Made by a program: the position numbers and the translations under genes. Of a stretch of DNA of 64,000 nt, positions 1-8,550 are shown in pieces. This DNA comes from Streptomyces qaidamensis. Lineage in GTDB: Bacteria > Actinomycetota > Actinomycetes > Streptomycetales > Streptomycetaceae. Position 1 is the stretch's first letter; each line of letters begins with the position of its first letter. A model generated the notes under the pieces. It searched no databases. It worked only from the letters and a program-made list of their open reading frames with translations, and was not told the DNA's origin. Location of the stretch: assembly GCF_001611795.1 (NCBI RefSeq), contig NZ_CP015098.1, forward strand, positions 1,240,001 to 1,304,000, in the 5' to 3' direction.

Positions 1-18
1 TCCCCCCACGGTGAAGGC

Positions 19-56
19 GGCCGTGCGGAGCGTCCCGGCGGGCGCTGCGCACGGCC
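19..56 (-). terminator. hairpin terminator of the PaaX-like gene
   Basis: Arms GGCCGTGCG (19-27) and CGCACGGCC (48-56) are perfect complements, and the stem continues inward with AGCG/CGCT after one mismatch. It lies just past the stop codon of the leftward PaaX-like gene. There is no clear T tract, as is common in streptomycetes. Confidence 0.55.
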
Positions 57-63
57 GTTCGTG

Positions 64-822
64 TCAGGTGCCGCGCACGCGCGCGCTTACCTCTCCGATC
101 AGATCCCGCTGGTAGTCGGTATAGGCGGCGCGCAGTTCGGCGCCGGGCCAGCCGGCGGGCAGCAGCGCGGGCGGCAGAACGGGGTCGGCGAGCAGGTGCC
201 GTACGACGGCGGCGAAGGCGGTCAGGCGGCCGGCCGGGCGGGCCTCGCCGGCGATGTGTGCGAGCAGGGCCCGCGCCGTGGCGGACCAGTCCTCCAGCGG
301 CCACAGGCTTTCGGCCAGTTCAGCCGAGGGCCGGGCGGGGTGGGCCGTGTAGTACTGGACCACCTGGTCCAGGTCGCCAGGGAGGGCACGGGTCAGGTTG
401 GCGGGTCGCAGCCAGACACCCTCGCGGAGTTCGGTGAGCCGGAGGGCGGTCAGCCTCGTGCGCAGGTCGGCGCGTTCGGCGGGGCCGCGTCCCGTCGCGG
501 TGATCACGGCCATCTCCCAGTCGCCGTCCCACGCGCGCGTGCGCGGGTGCACGGCGTCGTCCTGGCGGCGCTGGCGGTCCAGCAGCCGGTCACTGAGGCG
601 GTAGCCGCCGTCCGTACGCCGCAGGTCTCCGGCGGTCACCATCCGGCTGAGCGCCGCCCGCAGGGTCGAGCCGCCGACGTCGAATCCCTCCACGAGCCGC
701 ACCAGTTCCCTGACCGGCAGTTCGGGGGGATGCGCCCCGAGCAGGAGGCTCAGCACGACCGACCGCGCGGACAACGGACGCAGATCGAGCGCGCCGGACC
801 GCGCCGGGACGTTCATCGGCAT
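64..822 (-). CDS. PaaX-like transcriptional regulator
   Basis: A 252-residue regulator of the PaaX type. The N-terminal winged helix (about residues 12-75) reads LSARSVVLSLLLG, then GGSTLRAALSRMVTAGDL, then the wing. The C-terminal part (WDGDWEMAVI, RLTELREGVWLRPANL) matches the PaaX family, which controls aromatic and phenylacetate CoA-ester catabolism. The ATG at 822 is chosen because it leaves a 76-bp divergent promoter with the acyl-CoA dehydrogenase; an upstream in-frame ATG at 900 would overlap that gene's start, and the ATG at 816 is an alternative. No good ribosome site precedes 822, so the mRNA may be leaderless. The palindrome at 853-890 is its likely operator, controlling itself and the dehydrogenase. 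The family call is fairly firm; the ligand is unknown. Confidence 0.85.
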   Translation of the reverse strand: MPMNVPARSGALDLRPLSARSVVLSLLLGAHPPELPVRELVRLVEGFDVGGSTLRAALSRMVTAGDLRRTDGGYRLSDRLLDRQRRQDDAVHPRTRAWDGDWEMAVITATGRGPAERADLRTRLTALRLTELREGVWLRPANLTRALPGDLDQVVQYYTAHPARPSAELAESLWPLEDWSATARALLAHIAGEARPAGRLTAFAAVVRHLLADPVLPPALLPAGWPGAELRAAYTDYQRDLIGEVSARVRGT

Positions 823-852
823 GGTCACGTACTGTACGCGGCACCGCTTCCA

Positions 853-890
853 TGTTGCAGTATTGCTGCGGCCGCAGCCAGAGTGCAACA
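853..890. promoter_or_regulatory. nested palindromic operator between PaaX-like gene and acyl-CoA dehydrogenase
   Basis: Outer arms TGTTGCA (853-859) and TGCAACA (884-890) are perfect complements. Inside them is the perfect 14-bp palindrome GCTGCGGCCGCAGC (865-878). Both share the same centre (871.5), which is unlikely by chance. The site fills the divergent promoter region, so it is the best candidate operator for the PaaX-like regulator. Confidence 0.6.
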
Positions 891-898
891 CTCGTGGC

Positions 899-2584
899 AT
901 GGTCTCGACAGCGGACGAACATCAGGCGCAGGGCGGACCCGCCACGCACGACGTCACCAACCAGGCCCCGCCCCTCGCCCCGTACGACGCCTCGGACGAC
1001 ACGGCGCTGCTGGAGGGGCTGCGGCGGGAGGGCGCCGGGTGGGCCGAGGAGGACCTGCGGCGCCTGGGCCGCCAGGCCGGCAGCGCCCAGGTGCAGGAGT
1101 GGGCCGACCTGGCCAACCGGCACGAGCCGGAGCTGCGCACCCACGACCGGTACGGCAACCGCGTCGACGAGGTCGAGTTCCACCCCAGCTGGCACCACCT
1201 GATGCGCACGGCGATCGCGGAGGGTCTCGCCGCCTCGCCCTGGGCGGACGACCGGCCCGGCGCCCATGTCGCGAGGACCGCCGGAGGACTGGTCTGGGGG
1301 CACACCGAGGCGGGGCACGGCTGCCCCACGTCGATGACCTACGCCGCCGTCCCCGCCCTGCGCACCCAGCCCGAGCTGGCGAAGCTCTACGAGCCGCTGC
1401 TGACGAGCCGCGAGTACGACCCGGCCCTGAGGGAGCCCACGGAGAAGCGGGGACTGCTGGCGGGCATGGGGATGACGGAGAAGCAGGGCGGCTCCGACGT
1501 CCGGACGAACACCACGACGGCCACGCCCACGGCCGAGCCCGGGGTGTACACGCTGCGCGGGCACAAGTGGTTCACCTCGGCGCCGATGTGCGACGTGTTC
1601 CTGGTCCTGGCGCAGGCTCCGGGCGGACTGTCGTGCTTCCTGGTGCCGCGCGTGCTGCCCGACGGCACGCGCAACACCTTCCGCATCCAGCGGCTGAAGG
1701 ACAAGCTGGGCAACCGGTCCAACGCCTCCTCCGAGCCCGAGTTCGACGGGACCGTGGCCTGGCTGGTCGGCCCCGAGGGGCAGGGCGTGAAGACCATCAT
1801 CGAGATGGTCAACTGCACCCGGCTGGACTGCGTGATGATGTCGGCGGCGCTGATGCGCACGTCCCTCGTCGGGGCGGGGCACCATGCGCGTCACCGCAGC
1901 GCGTTCGGCGCACGGCTGGTGGACCAGCCGCTGATGCGCAACGTTCTCGCCGATCTGGCGCTGGAGTCCGAGGCCGCCACGACGCTCACCCTGCGGCTGG
2001 CCGGGGCGGCCGACCGGGCGATCCGCGGGGACGAGGGTGAGGCCGCCTTCCGCCGGATCGCCACCGCCGTCGGCAAGTACTGGGTGACCAAGCGGGGCCC
2101 GGCGTTCACCGCGGAGGCCCTGGAATGCCTCGGCGGCAACGGCTACGTGGAGGACTCGGGCATGCCCCGGCACTACCGCGAGGCTCCCCTGCTGTCGATC
2201 TGGGAGGGCTCGGGGAACGTCAACGCCCTCGACGTGCTGCGGGCGCTGAGCCGCGAACCGGGCACCGCCGAGGCTCTGTTCGGCGAGCTGGCCCTCGCCC
2301 GGGGAGCGGACGCCCGGCTGGACGGGGCCGTGGCGCGGCTCAGGACGGGGCTGTCCGAGGCATCGCAGACGACGGCCCGCCGTCTCGTGGAGCAGATGGC
2401 GCTGACGCTCCAGGCCTCCCTCCTCGTCCGGCACGCCCCGCCGGCGGTGGCCGACGCGTTCTGCGCGACACGGCTCGGGGGTGACTGGGGGCATGCGTTC
2501 GGGACGCTGCCCCGTACCGCGGGCCTCGACACCATCGTGGAGCGGGCGCTGCCCGGCGAAGGCCCGGGCACCGGGGCAGGCTGA
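899..2584 (+). CDS. AidB-type acyl-CoA dehydrogenase
   Basis: A 561-residue flavoprotein of the acyl-CoA dehydrogenase superfamily, AidB branch. Diagnostic stretches are MGMTEKQGGSDVRTNTT (FAD and substrate loop), RLKDKLGNRSNASSE, and ECLGGNGYVEDSGMPRHYRE followed by LLSIWEGSGNVNALDVLRAL. Length fits AidB (about 540) better than classical acyl-CoA dehydrogenases (about 380). AidB proteins bind FAD and DNA and are linked to alkylation resistance in E. coli; actinobacterial members may simply oxidise branched acyl-CoAs. The ATG at 899 is preferred over 821 because the longer form would run through the operator palindrome. The divergent PaaX-like gene argues for a role in acyl-CoA catabolism. 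Confidence 0.9.
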   Translation: MVSTADEHQAQGGPATHDVTNQAPPLAPYDASDDTALLEGLRREGAGWAEEDLRRLGRQAGSAQVQEWADLANRHEPELRTHDRYGNRVDEVEFHPSWHHLMRTAIAEGLAASPWADDRPGAHVARTAGGLVWGHTEAGHGCPTSMTYAAVPALRTQPELAKLYEPLLTSREYDPALREPTEKRGLLAGMGMTEKQGGSDVRTNTTTATPTAEPGVYTLRGHKWFTSAPMCDVFLVLAQAPGGLSCFLVPRVLPDGTRNTFRIQRLKDKLGNRSNASSEPEFDGTVAWLVGPEGQGVKTIIEMVNCTRLDCVMMSAALMRTSLVGAGHHARHRSAFGARLVDQPLMRNVLADLALESEAATTLTLRLAGAADRAIRGDEGEAAFRRIATAVGKYWVTKRGPAFTAEALECLGGNGYVEDSGMPRHYREAPLLSIWEGSGNVNALDVLRALSREPGTAEALFGELALARGADARLDGAVARLRTGLSEASQTTARRLVEQMALTLQASLLVRHAPPAVADAFCATRLGGDWGHAFGTLPRTAGLDTIVERALPGEGPGTGAG

Positions 2585-2710
2585 CGGGGCGACTCGAACT
2601 CAAGCCATCGTGCGCACAGTTCGCGCACAGTCACCTCCCGGTTCCGCTTCGTTGTCAGTGCCGTGGTGCAGACTCCCCGTCAGATGGCACATCGTCTGGG
2701 GGAGGACAAG

Positions 2711-4726
2711 GTGTTCAGGGGGATCGACGAGGTCGACTGGGCCTCGCTGCGCCATGCGTACGGCAGTGCGGAGGACGTACCCGGATTACTGCGGGGACTG
2801 GCCTCCGCCGACCCGGCCGAGCGGCAGACCGCGCTCGACGGGCTGTACGGCGCCGTGCACCACCGGGGCGAGGTGCACGACTCGACGCTCGCCTGCCTTC
2901 CGATTCTCCTCGCGCTCGCCGTCCGCGAGGAGGTTCGGGACCGGGCGGGGATCGTGGAGCTCCTCGTCAGCATCGGCGACGAGGACGGCGCCCGCGGTGA
3001 TCTCGCGGTGCGGGCCCGCGCGGCGCTGCGCGCGCGGGCCGGCGTCTTCGTCCGGCTCGCGGGGGACGCGGACGCGGGGGTGCGCAGGGCGGTCCCCGGG
3101 GCGCTGGTGCGGTTCCTCGACCCGCCGGAGCGGGTGCTCGCCCTGGTGCGGGAGCGGATCACCGTGGAGCGGGACGACCGCGTCCTGCTCGCCCTGACGG
3201 AGAGCCTCGGCCTGTTCGCGCAGCGGTACCGCCTGACCAGCGATGCCCACGCCGTCGAAGCGGTCCGCCTGCTGACCGAACTGAGCAGGCCCCCGTACGA
3301 CCCCGGGCTCCGGCTCGCCGCACTCGGCCAGCTCGCGGGGTGCGCCCCGGAACTGCTCCCCGCCGATCTCGTGCCGGCCGTCGTCCGGCTGCTCAGGGAC
3401 AGATCCGGGCAGCGGACTGCCGCGGGACACGCGGACGACGGTCCCGGACCGGACACGCTCGCCGGCCGGCTGCTGCGGCTGCGCCCCTCGGACGAGGAGG
3501 GCTCCCGGCTGCTGCGGACCCTGCACTCCGCGCTCGGCAGCCGGGTGGCCGACCGGGTCGCCCTGCTGTGCGGGCAGTTGACCAGTCCGGATCCCCTCGA
3601 CCGGTGCAACGGCGTGTGGATGTCGGCCGGCCTGTTCCGCGAGTGGCGTGACGGCCACGCGGAGCCGGTCACCCTCATCGGCGGCCAGCTGGGCACGGAA
3701 GAGGGCCGGTTGCACGACGCGGCGGTCGCCGTCCTGGTGGAGCTCGGCGAACTGGCCGCGCCCGCCGCGGACCGCCTGCACGCGCTGGTGACGTACCGTC
3801 CCGGGCTGCGCATACGGCACCGGGAGAGGAGTGCTCCCGCCCTGGGCGGTCCGCTCAAGGCACTGGCCGGGACCGGGGACGCGCGGGCCGCACCGGTGCT
3901 GGCCGAGGTGCTGGCGGGCCCGGTCGTACCGGACGACCTGGGGCTGGTGATACCCCACCTGGGGCGTGCGGCCCTGCCGCTCGCTCCGGCGCTGCGGCGA
4001 CGGCTCGCCCGCTTGCCGCTCGACGCGTCCGACATCCACCAGCGGGCGGTTCCCCTGCTGTCGGCCCTCGCCGCACTGGGCGACGCCGAGTCCCTGCCCG
4101 CGGTCCTGCGGCTGCTGCGCGGCCTGCCGGACGGGCTGCAGCGGCGCGATACCGTCACGGAAGCCGCGGCCCGTGCCCTCGGCGTGTTCGGCGGCGGCGC
4201 GCGCGAGGCGATGCCGGATCTGCGCGGGCTGCTGGAGACCGGCTGCGCCGTCGCGGCGGCGGACGCCCTGTGGTCGGTCGCGGGCGACGCGGATGCCGTG
4301 CTGCCGGTCCTGCTGCGGGAGCTGACGGGCCCCACGAGCGGCCGGCGGCGCCGTGCCGCGGCCGTACTGGGGCGGCTGGGCCCGGCGGCCCGCCCGGCCC
4401 TGCCCGGGCTGCGCGAGGTGGCCGGCTCCGGGGACGCGTGGGCGCGGGCCACGGCCGCGTGCGCGGTGTGGCGCATCACCGGGGAACCGGAGGGGTTCCT
4501 CCCCCTCCTCCGCTCCACGTGGGCGGAACAACCGCGCACCCGCAGCACGATCGCCGCGAGCCTCTCGGCACTGGGACCGGCGGGAACTCCCCTGCACGAC
4601 GTGCTCCGGGCGGAGCTCGCCTCTCCCCGGCGGCATCGCCCCGACTCCGGCGGTCACGGCATTCGCGAGGACCTGGGGCTCCTGCGGGAGTGCCGGGAGG
4701 CTCTGGCCGGGCAGGCGCACCGGTAG
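2711..4726 (+). CDS. large HEAT-repeat protein of unknown function
   Basis: A 671-residue, Leu/Ala/Arg-rich protein made almost entirely of paired helices with HEAT/PBS-lyase-like spacing, for example DAVLPVLLRELTGPTSGRRRRAAAVLGRLG then AARPALPGLREVAGSGDAWARATAACAVWRI. No signal peptide, membrane segment or catalytic domain is visible, so a protein-binding scaffold in the cytosol is likely. The GTG at 2711 is chosen because GGGGAGGA lies five bases upstream; in-frame GTG codons at 2663 and 2666 have no ribosome site. It stands alone, with 126 bp before it and a convergent membrane-protein gene 8 bp after it. Similar long HEAT proteins are common in Streptomyces and mostly uncharacterised. Confidence 0.8.
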   Translation: MFRGIDEVDWASLRHAYGSAEDVPGLLRGLASADPAERQTALDGLYGAVHHRGEVHDSTLACLPILLALAVREEVRDRAGIVELLVSIGDEDGARGDLAVRARAALRARAGVFVRLAGDADAGVRRAVPGALVRFLDPPERVLALVRERITVERDDRVLLALTESLGLFAQRYRLTSDAHAVEAVRLLTELSRPPYDPGLRLAALGQLAGCAPELLPADLVPAVVRLLRDRSGQRTAAGHADDGPGPDTLAGRLLRLRPSDEEGSRLLRTLHSALGSRVADRVALLCGQLTSPDPLDRCNGVWMSAGLFREWRDGHAEPVTLIGGQLGTEEGRLHDAAVAVLVELGELAAPAADRLHALVTYRPGLRIRHRERSAPALGGPLKALAGTGDARAAPVLAEVLAGPVVPDDLGLVIPHLGRAALPLAPALRRRLARLPLDASDIHQRAVPLLSALAALGDAESLPAVLRLLRGLPDGLQRRDTVTEAAARALGVFGGGAREAMPDLRGLLETGCAVAAADALWSVAGDADAVLPVLLRELTGPTSGRRRRAAAVLGRLGPAARPALPGLREVAGSGDAWARATAACAVWRITGEPEGFLPLLRSTWAEQPRTRSTIAASLSALGPAGTPLHDVLRAELASPRRHRPDSGGHGIREDLGLLRECREALAGQAHR

Positions 4727-4734
4727 GCCTCGCC

Positions 4735-5319
4735 TCACCCCGTCGTACGCCCCCACATCGGGCCGAAGCGGGACCACTCCGCGTCCCACTGGTCGATCCG
4801 GCGGCACTCCAGGCGGCTGCGCAGGGCACGGCCGGCGATCAGGGGTACGGCCGCGCCGCACAGGCCTGCCACGCCGCCGGTCAGAAGAGCCCGTACGCGG
4901 GCCTGGGACTCGGTGACGGGCCGGGTGACCTGGCGGCCCTCGGCGTCCGTCCACACGGTGACCGGGGCCCCGGCGGCGCTGCCGGCCGGGACCCTCAGCT
5001 GGCCGGAGTGCCGGGAGCCGTCCGCGGCGGTCCACCGTGCCGTCGCCCATACCTGCTCGGCGCGGGACACATGGGCGTTCTCGGTGGCCGTCCCCGGAGC
5101 GCGCTCGGCGAGCCGTGCCACGAGGGGGCGCCACTCGACGCGTTCCCGGGCCAGTCCGTCCGCCACGGAACGGCTCACCGCCGTCCCGGCCAGCACCCCG
5201 GCGAGCACGGTGAGTGTCCACACGCCGAGGACGACCCAGGCCTCCACCCTGTCGGCGCGGCGCTTGAGCGGATTGCGCCGCCAGCGCCACAGCCACACCT
5301 TCGGACCACGTAACGCCAT
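4735..5319 (-). CDS. Rv1733c-like membrane protein
   Basis: A 194-residue protein of the actinobacterial Rv1733c type. It has a basic N terminus (WLWRWRRNPLKRRADRVEAW), a first membrane helix (about residues 27-48, VVLGVWTLTVLAGVLAGTAV), an extracytoplasmic domain with the family pattern WTAADGSRHSGQLRVPAG and VTVWTDAEGR, and a second helix near residue 145 (ALLTGGVAGLCGAAVPLIAG). The start is fixed by GAGGAGG a few bases upstream of the ATG at 5319. The role is unknown; the M. tuberculosis homologue is a dormancy (DosR) antigen. It converges on the HEAT-repeat gene. Confidence 0.8.
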   Translation of the reverse strand: MALRGPKVWLWRWRRNPLKRRADRVEAWVVLGVWTLTVLAGVLAGTAVSRSVADGLARERVEWRPLVARLAERAPGTATENAHVSRAEQVWATARWTAADGSRHSGQLRVPAGSAAGAPVTVWTDAEGRQVTRPVTESQARVRALLTGGVAGLCGAAVPLIAGRALRSRLECRRIDQWDAEWSRFGPMWGRTTG

Positions 5320-5422
5320 CGAAGGCCTCCTCCTCACGAGCCCACGACCATCCCGCCGTCCACCCCATACGGACGGCGGCGCCCGGATGCTCACTGCACC
5401 TACCCGGCGTGACGGTCCCCAC

Positions 5423-5462
5423 GGCCCCGCCCCTGCCGGCGCCCTGCTGAAGGGGCGGGGCC
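5423..5462. other. 11-bp inverted repeat in a divergent intergenic region
   Basis: GGCCCCGCCCC (5423-5433) and GGGGCGGGGCC (5452-5462) are perfect complements separated by 18 bases. They lie in the 279-bp gap between the leftward Rv1733c-like gene and the rightward BNR-repeat gene, which otherwise shows nothing recognisable. It could be a transcript hairpin or a protein site; its function is not known. Confidence 0.3.
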
Positions 5463-5598
5463 ACCTCAGCCTCCTCGCCGCCGACACCCCTTTGACCTGC
5501 GGCGGAGCACGGCCCGGAGGTGACTGTCAGTGGCCGGGTGCAGACTGGCCGATGTCCGGGACGAAGGCGTCGACGAAGACGCCGCGGAGGTGATCGGC

Positions 5599-6687
5599 AT
5601 GACCGAGGTACTGCTCGCCGTGGGCACGCGCAAAGGCCTGTTCATCGGGCGCCGGCGAGGTGGTGGCGCCTGGGAGTTCGACGAGAGCCCCTACTTCAAC
5701 GCGCAGGCCGTGTATTCGGTCGCCATCGACACCCGGGCCGGGACCCCGCGGCTGCTGGCCGGCGGCGACAGCGCGCACTGGGGCCCGTCCGTGTTCCACT
5801 CCGACGACCTGGGCCACACCTGGACCGAACCGGCCAGCCCGGCGGTCAAGTTCCCGCAGGACACCGAGGCGTCCCTGGAGCGGGTGTGGCAGCTGCACCC
5901 GGCCGCCGCCGAGCCGGACGTGGTGTACGCGGGGACGGAACCGGCCGCGCTGTACCGCTCGGAGGACCGCGGGGAGACGTTCGAGCTGGTCCGGCCCCTG
6001 TGGGAGCACCCCACGCGGTCGAAGTGGGTGCCGGGCGGCGGCGGTGAGGGTCTGCACACCGTGCTCACCGACGCGCGCGACCCGCGGGCGGTGACGGTCG
6101 CCGTATCGACCGCCGGTGTGTTCCGCACGCTGGACGGCGGCGCGAGCTGGACACCCTCCAACTCGGGTGTCTCCGCGGTGTTCCTGCCCGACCCGAACCC
6201 GGAGTTCGGCCAGTGCGTGCACAAGGTCACGCGGGACGCCGCCACCCCGGACCGGCTGTATCTCCAGAACCACTGGGGGGTGTACCGCAGCGACGACGCG
6301 GGCGCGCACTGGACGGACATCGGCGAGGGCCTCCCGTCCACCTTCGGCTTCGCGGCGGTGGCGCATCCGCACAGGGGCGACACGGCGTACGTGTTCCCGA
6401 TCAACGCCGACGCCGACCGGGTCCCGGCCGACCACCGGTGCCGGGTCTACCGGACCGCGGACGCGGGCAAGAGCTGGGAGCCGCTCTCGGCGGGCCTGCC
6501 CCAGGAGGACCACTACGGCACGGTGCTGCGCGACGCGATGTGCACCGACGACGCCGACCCGGCGGGCGTCTACTTCGGCAACCGCAACGGCGAGGTGTTC
6601 GCCTCGGCGGACGACGGCGACAGCTGGCAGCAGCTCGCCTCGCACCTGCCGGACGTGCTGTGCGTGCGGGCCGCGGTCGTCGGCTGA
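5599..6687 (+). CDS. BNR/sialidase-fold repeat protein (exo-sialidase-like beta-propeller)
   Basis: A 362-residue beta-propeller of the VPS10/sialidase-like type. Asp-box-like repeats recur: SDDLGHTWTEP, SEDRGETFELV, LDGGASWTPS, SDDAGAHWTDIG, TADAGKSWEPL and ADDGDSWQQL. There is no signal peptide, so it is probably cytosolic, and a true sialidase activity is not implied because the RIP and active-site arginine pattern is not evident. The ATG at 5599 follows GCGGAGG; upstream in-frame starts lack a ribosome site. Such proteins are annotated as exo-alpha-sialidase or glycosyl hydrolase in many actinobacteria without experiment. Confidence 0.8.
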   Translation: MTEVLLAVGTRKGLFIGRRRGGGAWEFDESPYFNAQAVYSVAIDTRAGTPRLLAGGDSAHWGPSVFHSDDLGHTWTEPASPAVKFPQDTEASLERVWQLHPAAAEPDVVYAGTEPAALYRSEDRGETFELVRPLWEHPTRSKWVPGGGGEGLHTVLTDARDPRAVTVAVSTAGVFRTLDGGASWTPSNSGVSAVFLPDPNPEFGQCVHKVTRDAATPDRLYLQNHWGVYRSDDAGAHWTDIGEGLPSTFGFAAVAHPHRGDTAYVFPINADADRVPADHRCRVYRTADAGKSWEPLSAGLPQEDHYGTVLRDAMCTDDADPAGVYFGNRNGEVFASADDGDSWQQLASHLPDVLCVRAAVVG

Positions 6688-6770
6688 GGCGCTAACGGGG
6701 CCGGGGAGGGGACGAGGTTGCGCACAGGCGTTGGCCACCGGTTGATCGCCGCTGCCCGTACGGCAGTAGG

Positions 6771-7457
6771 GTGACGCCCGTGGCACCACGACCCTTGCAT
6801 GAAATCGTCGAAGCGGGCTGGGCGAAGGCCCTGGAACCGGTGGCCGAACGCGTCGCCGCGATGGGGGACTTCCTCCGCGCGGAGATCGCCGCGGGACGCA
6901 CCTACCTCCCGTCCGGGCCGAACGTCCTGCGGGCCTTCCAGCAGCCCTTCGACGACGTACGGGTCCTGATCGTCGGTCAGGACCCGTACCCCACTCCGGG
7001 GCACGCGGTGGGGCTGTCGTTCTCGGTCGCGCCCGAGGTGCGGCCGCTGCCCGGCAGCCTCATCAACATCTACCGCGAGCTGAACGCCGACCTGGGGCTC
7101 CCCCAGCCGTCCAACGGTGACCTCACGCCGTGGACGCAGCAGGGCGTGCTGCTGCTCAACAGGGCTCTGACGACCGCCCCCCGCAAGCCCGCCGCCCACC
7201 GCGGCAAGGGCTGGGAGGAGGTCACGGAGCAGGCCATCCGGGCCCTGGCGGCGCGCGGCAAGCCGCTGGTGTCCATCCTGTGGGGCCGTGACGCCCGCAA
7301 TCTGCGTCCGCTCCTCGGCGACCTGCCCTCCGTCGAGTCCGCCCACCCCTCCCCCATGTCGGCCGACCGGGGCTTCTTCGGCTCCCGACCGTTCAGCCGG
7401 GCCAACGACCTGCTGATCCGCCAGGGCGGCCAACCGGTGGACTGGCGCCTGCCGTGA
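6771..7457 (+). CDS. ung: uracil-DNA glycosylase, family 1
   Basis: A 228-residue enzyme that excises uracil from DNA in base excision repair. The water-activating motif GQDPYP places the catalytic Asp at residue 71, followed by [12 protein letters not shown]; the leucine-loop motif HPSPMS puts the conserved His near residue 192. The usual sixth residue of GQDPYH is Pro here, a variant I believe also occurs in other actinobacterial Ung proteins. Start is GTG at 6771 or GTG at 6780. Its last four bases overlap the next gene (GTGA), so the two are co-translated. Confidence 0.93.
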   Translation: MTPVAPRPLHEIVEAGWAKALEPVAERVAAMGDFLRAEIAAGRTYLPSGPNVLRAFQQPFDDVRVLIVGQDPYPTPGHAVGLSFSVAPEVRPLPGSLINIYRELNADLGLPQPSNGDLTPWTQQGVLLLNRALTTAPRKPAAHRGKGWEEVTEQAIRALAARGKPLVSILWGRDARNLRPLLGDLPSVESAHPSPMSADRGFFGSRPFSRANDLLIRQGGQPVDWRLP

Positions 7458-8440
7458 GCGGGCCGTCGGAGGAGTCCGGGTTTCTCGCCGTGGACTCCGG
7501 CGGCTCCGGGCTCCGGGCCGTGGTGGGGACCGCTGAGCGCGGACCGCTGGCCCGGCGGGCGTCCGGTGAGCCGGTCCGCACGGGCGACCGGGGCATCGAT
7601 CCCGGGCACTTCATGACGCAACTCGTGCCGCTGGTGCGCGCGTTGAACGCCGAGGCGGGAGCGGTGCCGTTGACCGCCGTCGCCGTCGGCGCGGCCGGGC
7701 TGGCCTCCCTGGGTGCCGGGCTGCGCGCCGAACTGCCGGGCGCCCTGGCCCGGGAGTGGGGCGTGCGCAGGGTCGCCCTGGCCGCCGACGCCGTGACCGC
7801 CTACGTGGGGGCGCTCGGGCCGCGGCCGGGTGCCGTGATCGCCGGCGGCACCGGGCTGATCGCCGTGGGTACCGACCTGACCGGCTGGCGGCGGGCGGAC
7901 GGCTGGGGGCATCTGCTCGGCGACTGCGGCAGCGGCGCCTGGATCGGGCGGGCCGGTCTGGAGGCCGCACTGCGCGCCCACGACGGACGCGAGGGCGGCT
8001 CGACCCGTCTGCTGGCCTGCGCCGAGGAGGTGTTCGGGCCCGTCGCCGGGCTGCCCGGCGCGCTGTATCCCCGCCCCGACCGGCCCGCCGTACTCGCCTC
8101 CTTCGCCCCCCGCGTGGCCGCATGCGCCGACGAGGACCCCGTCGCCGCGGGCATCCTGCGGGAAGCCGCCCGGCACCTGGCCGACTCGGCCGCGGCCGTG
8201 TGCCCCTCGGGCGGTGAGCCGCGTGTCGCCGTCACCGGCGGCCTGTTCAAGCTGGGCGACCCGCTGCTCGGGCCGCTGGACGAGGAACTGACGCAGCGGC
8301 TCCCGCAGGTCCGGCGGGTGCCGGCCGAGGGCGATCCACTGCACGGCTCGGTGCGCATCGCGACGGAACTGAGCACGGATTCGCTCACGCTGCCGGGTGA
8401 CGAGACGATGCTGACCGTGACCACCCGGTCGGGTGATTGA
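7454..8440 (+). CDS. BadF/BadG/BcrA-type ATPase, probable N-acetylglucosamine-like sugar kinase
   Basis: A 328-residue ASKHA-fold kinase. The phosphate-1 loop is [16 protein letters not shown]; the phosphate-2 region is [29 protein letters not shown] is the hallmark of the N-acetylglucosamine kinase/BadF group; the adenosine loop is [16 protein letters not shown]. It would phosphorylate an amino sugar with ATP in the cytosol. It is translationally coupled to ung by a GTGA overlap, an odd partnership that may only reflect compactness. Substrate is inferred from the family. Confidence 0.8.
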   Translation: MSGPSEESGFLAVDSGGSGLRAVVGTAERGPLARRASGEPVRTGDRGIDPGHFMTQLVPLVRALNAEAGAVPLTAVAVGAAGLASLGAGLRAELPGALAREWGVRRVALAADAVTAYVGALGPRPGAVIAGGTGLIAVGTDLTGWRRADGWGHLLGDCGSGAWIGRAGLEAALRAHDGREGGSTRLLACAEEVFGPVAGLPGALYPRPDRPAVLASFAPRVAACADEDPVAAGILREAARHLADSAAAVCPSGGEPRVAVTGGLFKLGDPLLGPLDEELTQRLPQVRRVPAEGDPLHGSVRIATELSTDSLTLPGDETMLTVTTRSGD

Positions 8441-8550
8441 TCCGATCACATCCCATCGGTAGGTAACACATCAGACAAAACAGGATGGATACCGCTCACC
8501 TGCACCCTCCCCGAACAGGGGAACCCAAGAAGCCAGTAACATGCGGCGCC

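Noticed and set aside
61..2494. Long open frames on both strands across the PaaX-like and AidB-like genes (for example leftward 590-2494)
   Set aside because: They are antisense or off-frame shadows caused by high GC; they have no ribosome site or domain, while the real genes have clear family motifs.
2786..5464. A leftward open frame of almost 900 codons opposite the HEAT-repeat gene
   Set aside because: Composition is Arg/Gly/Gln-rich with no domain, typical of the complement of a biased reading frame.
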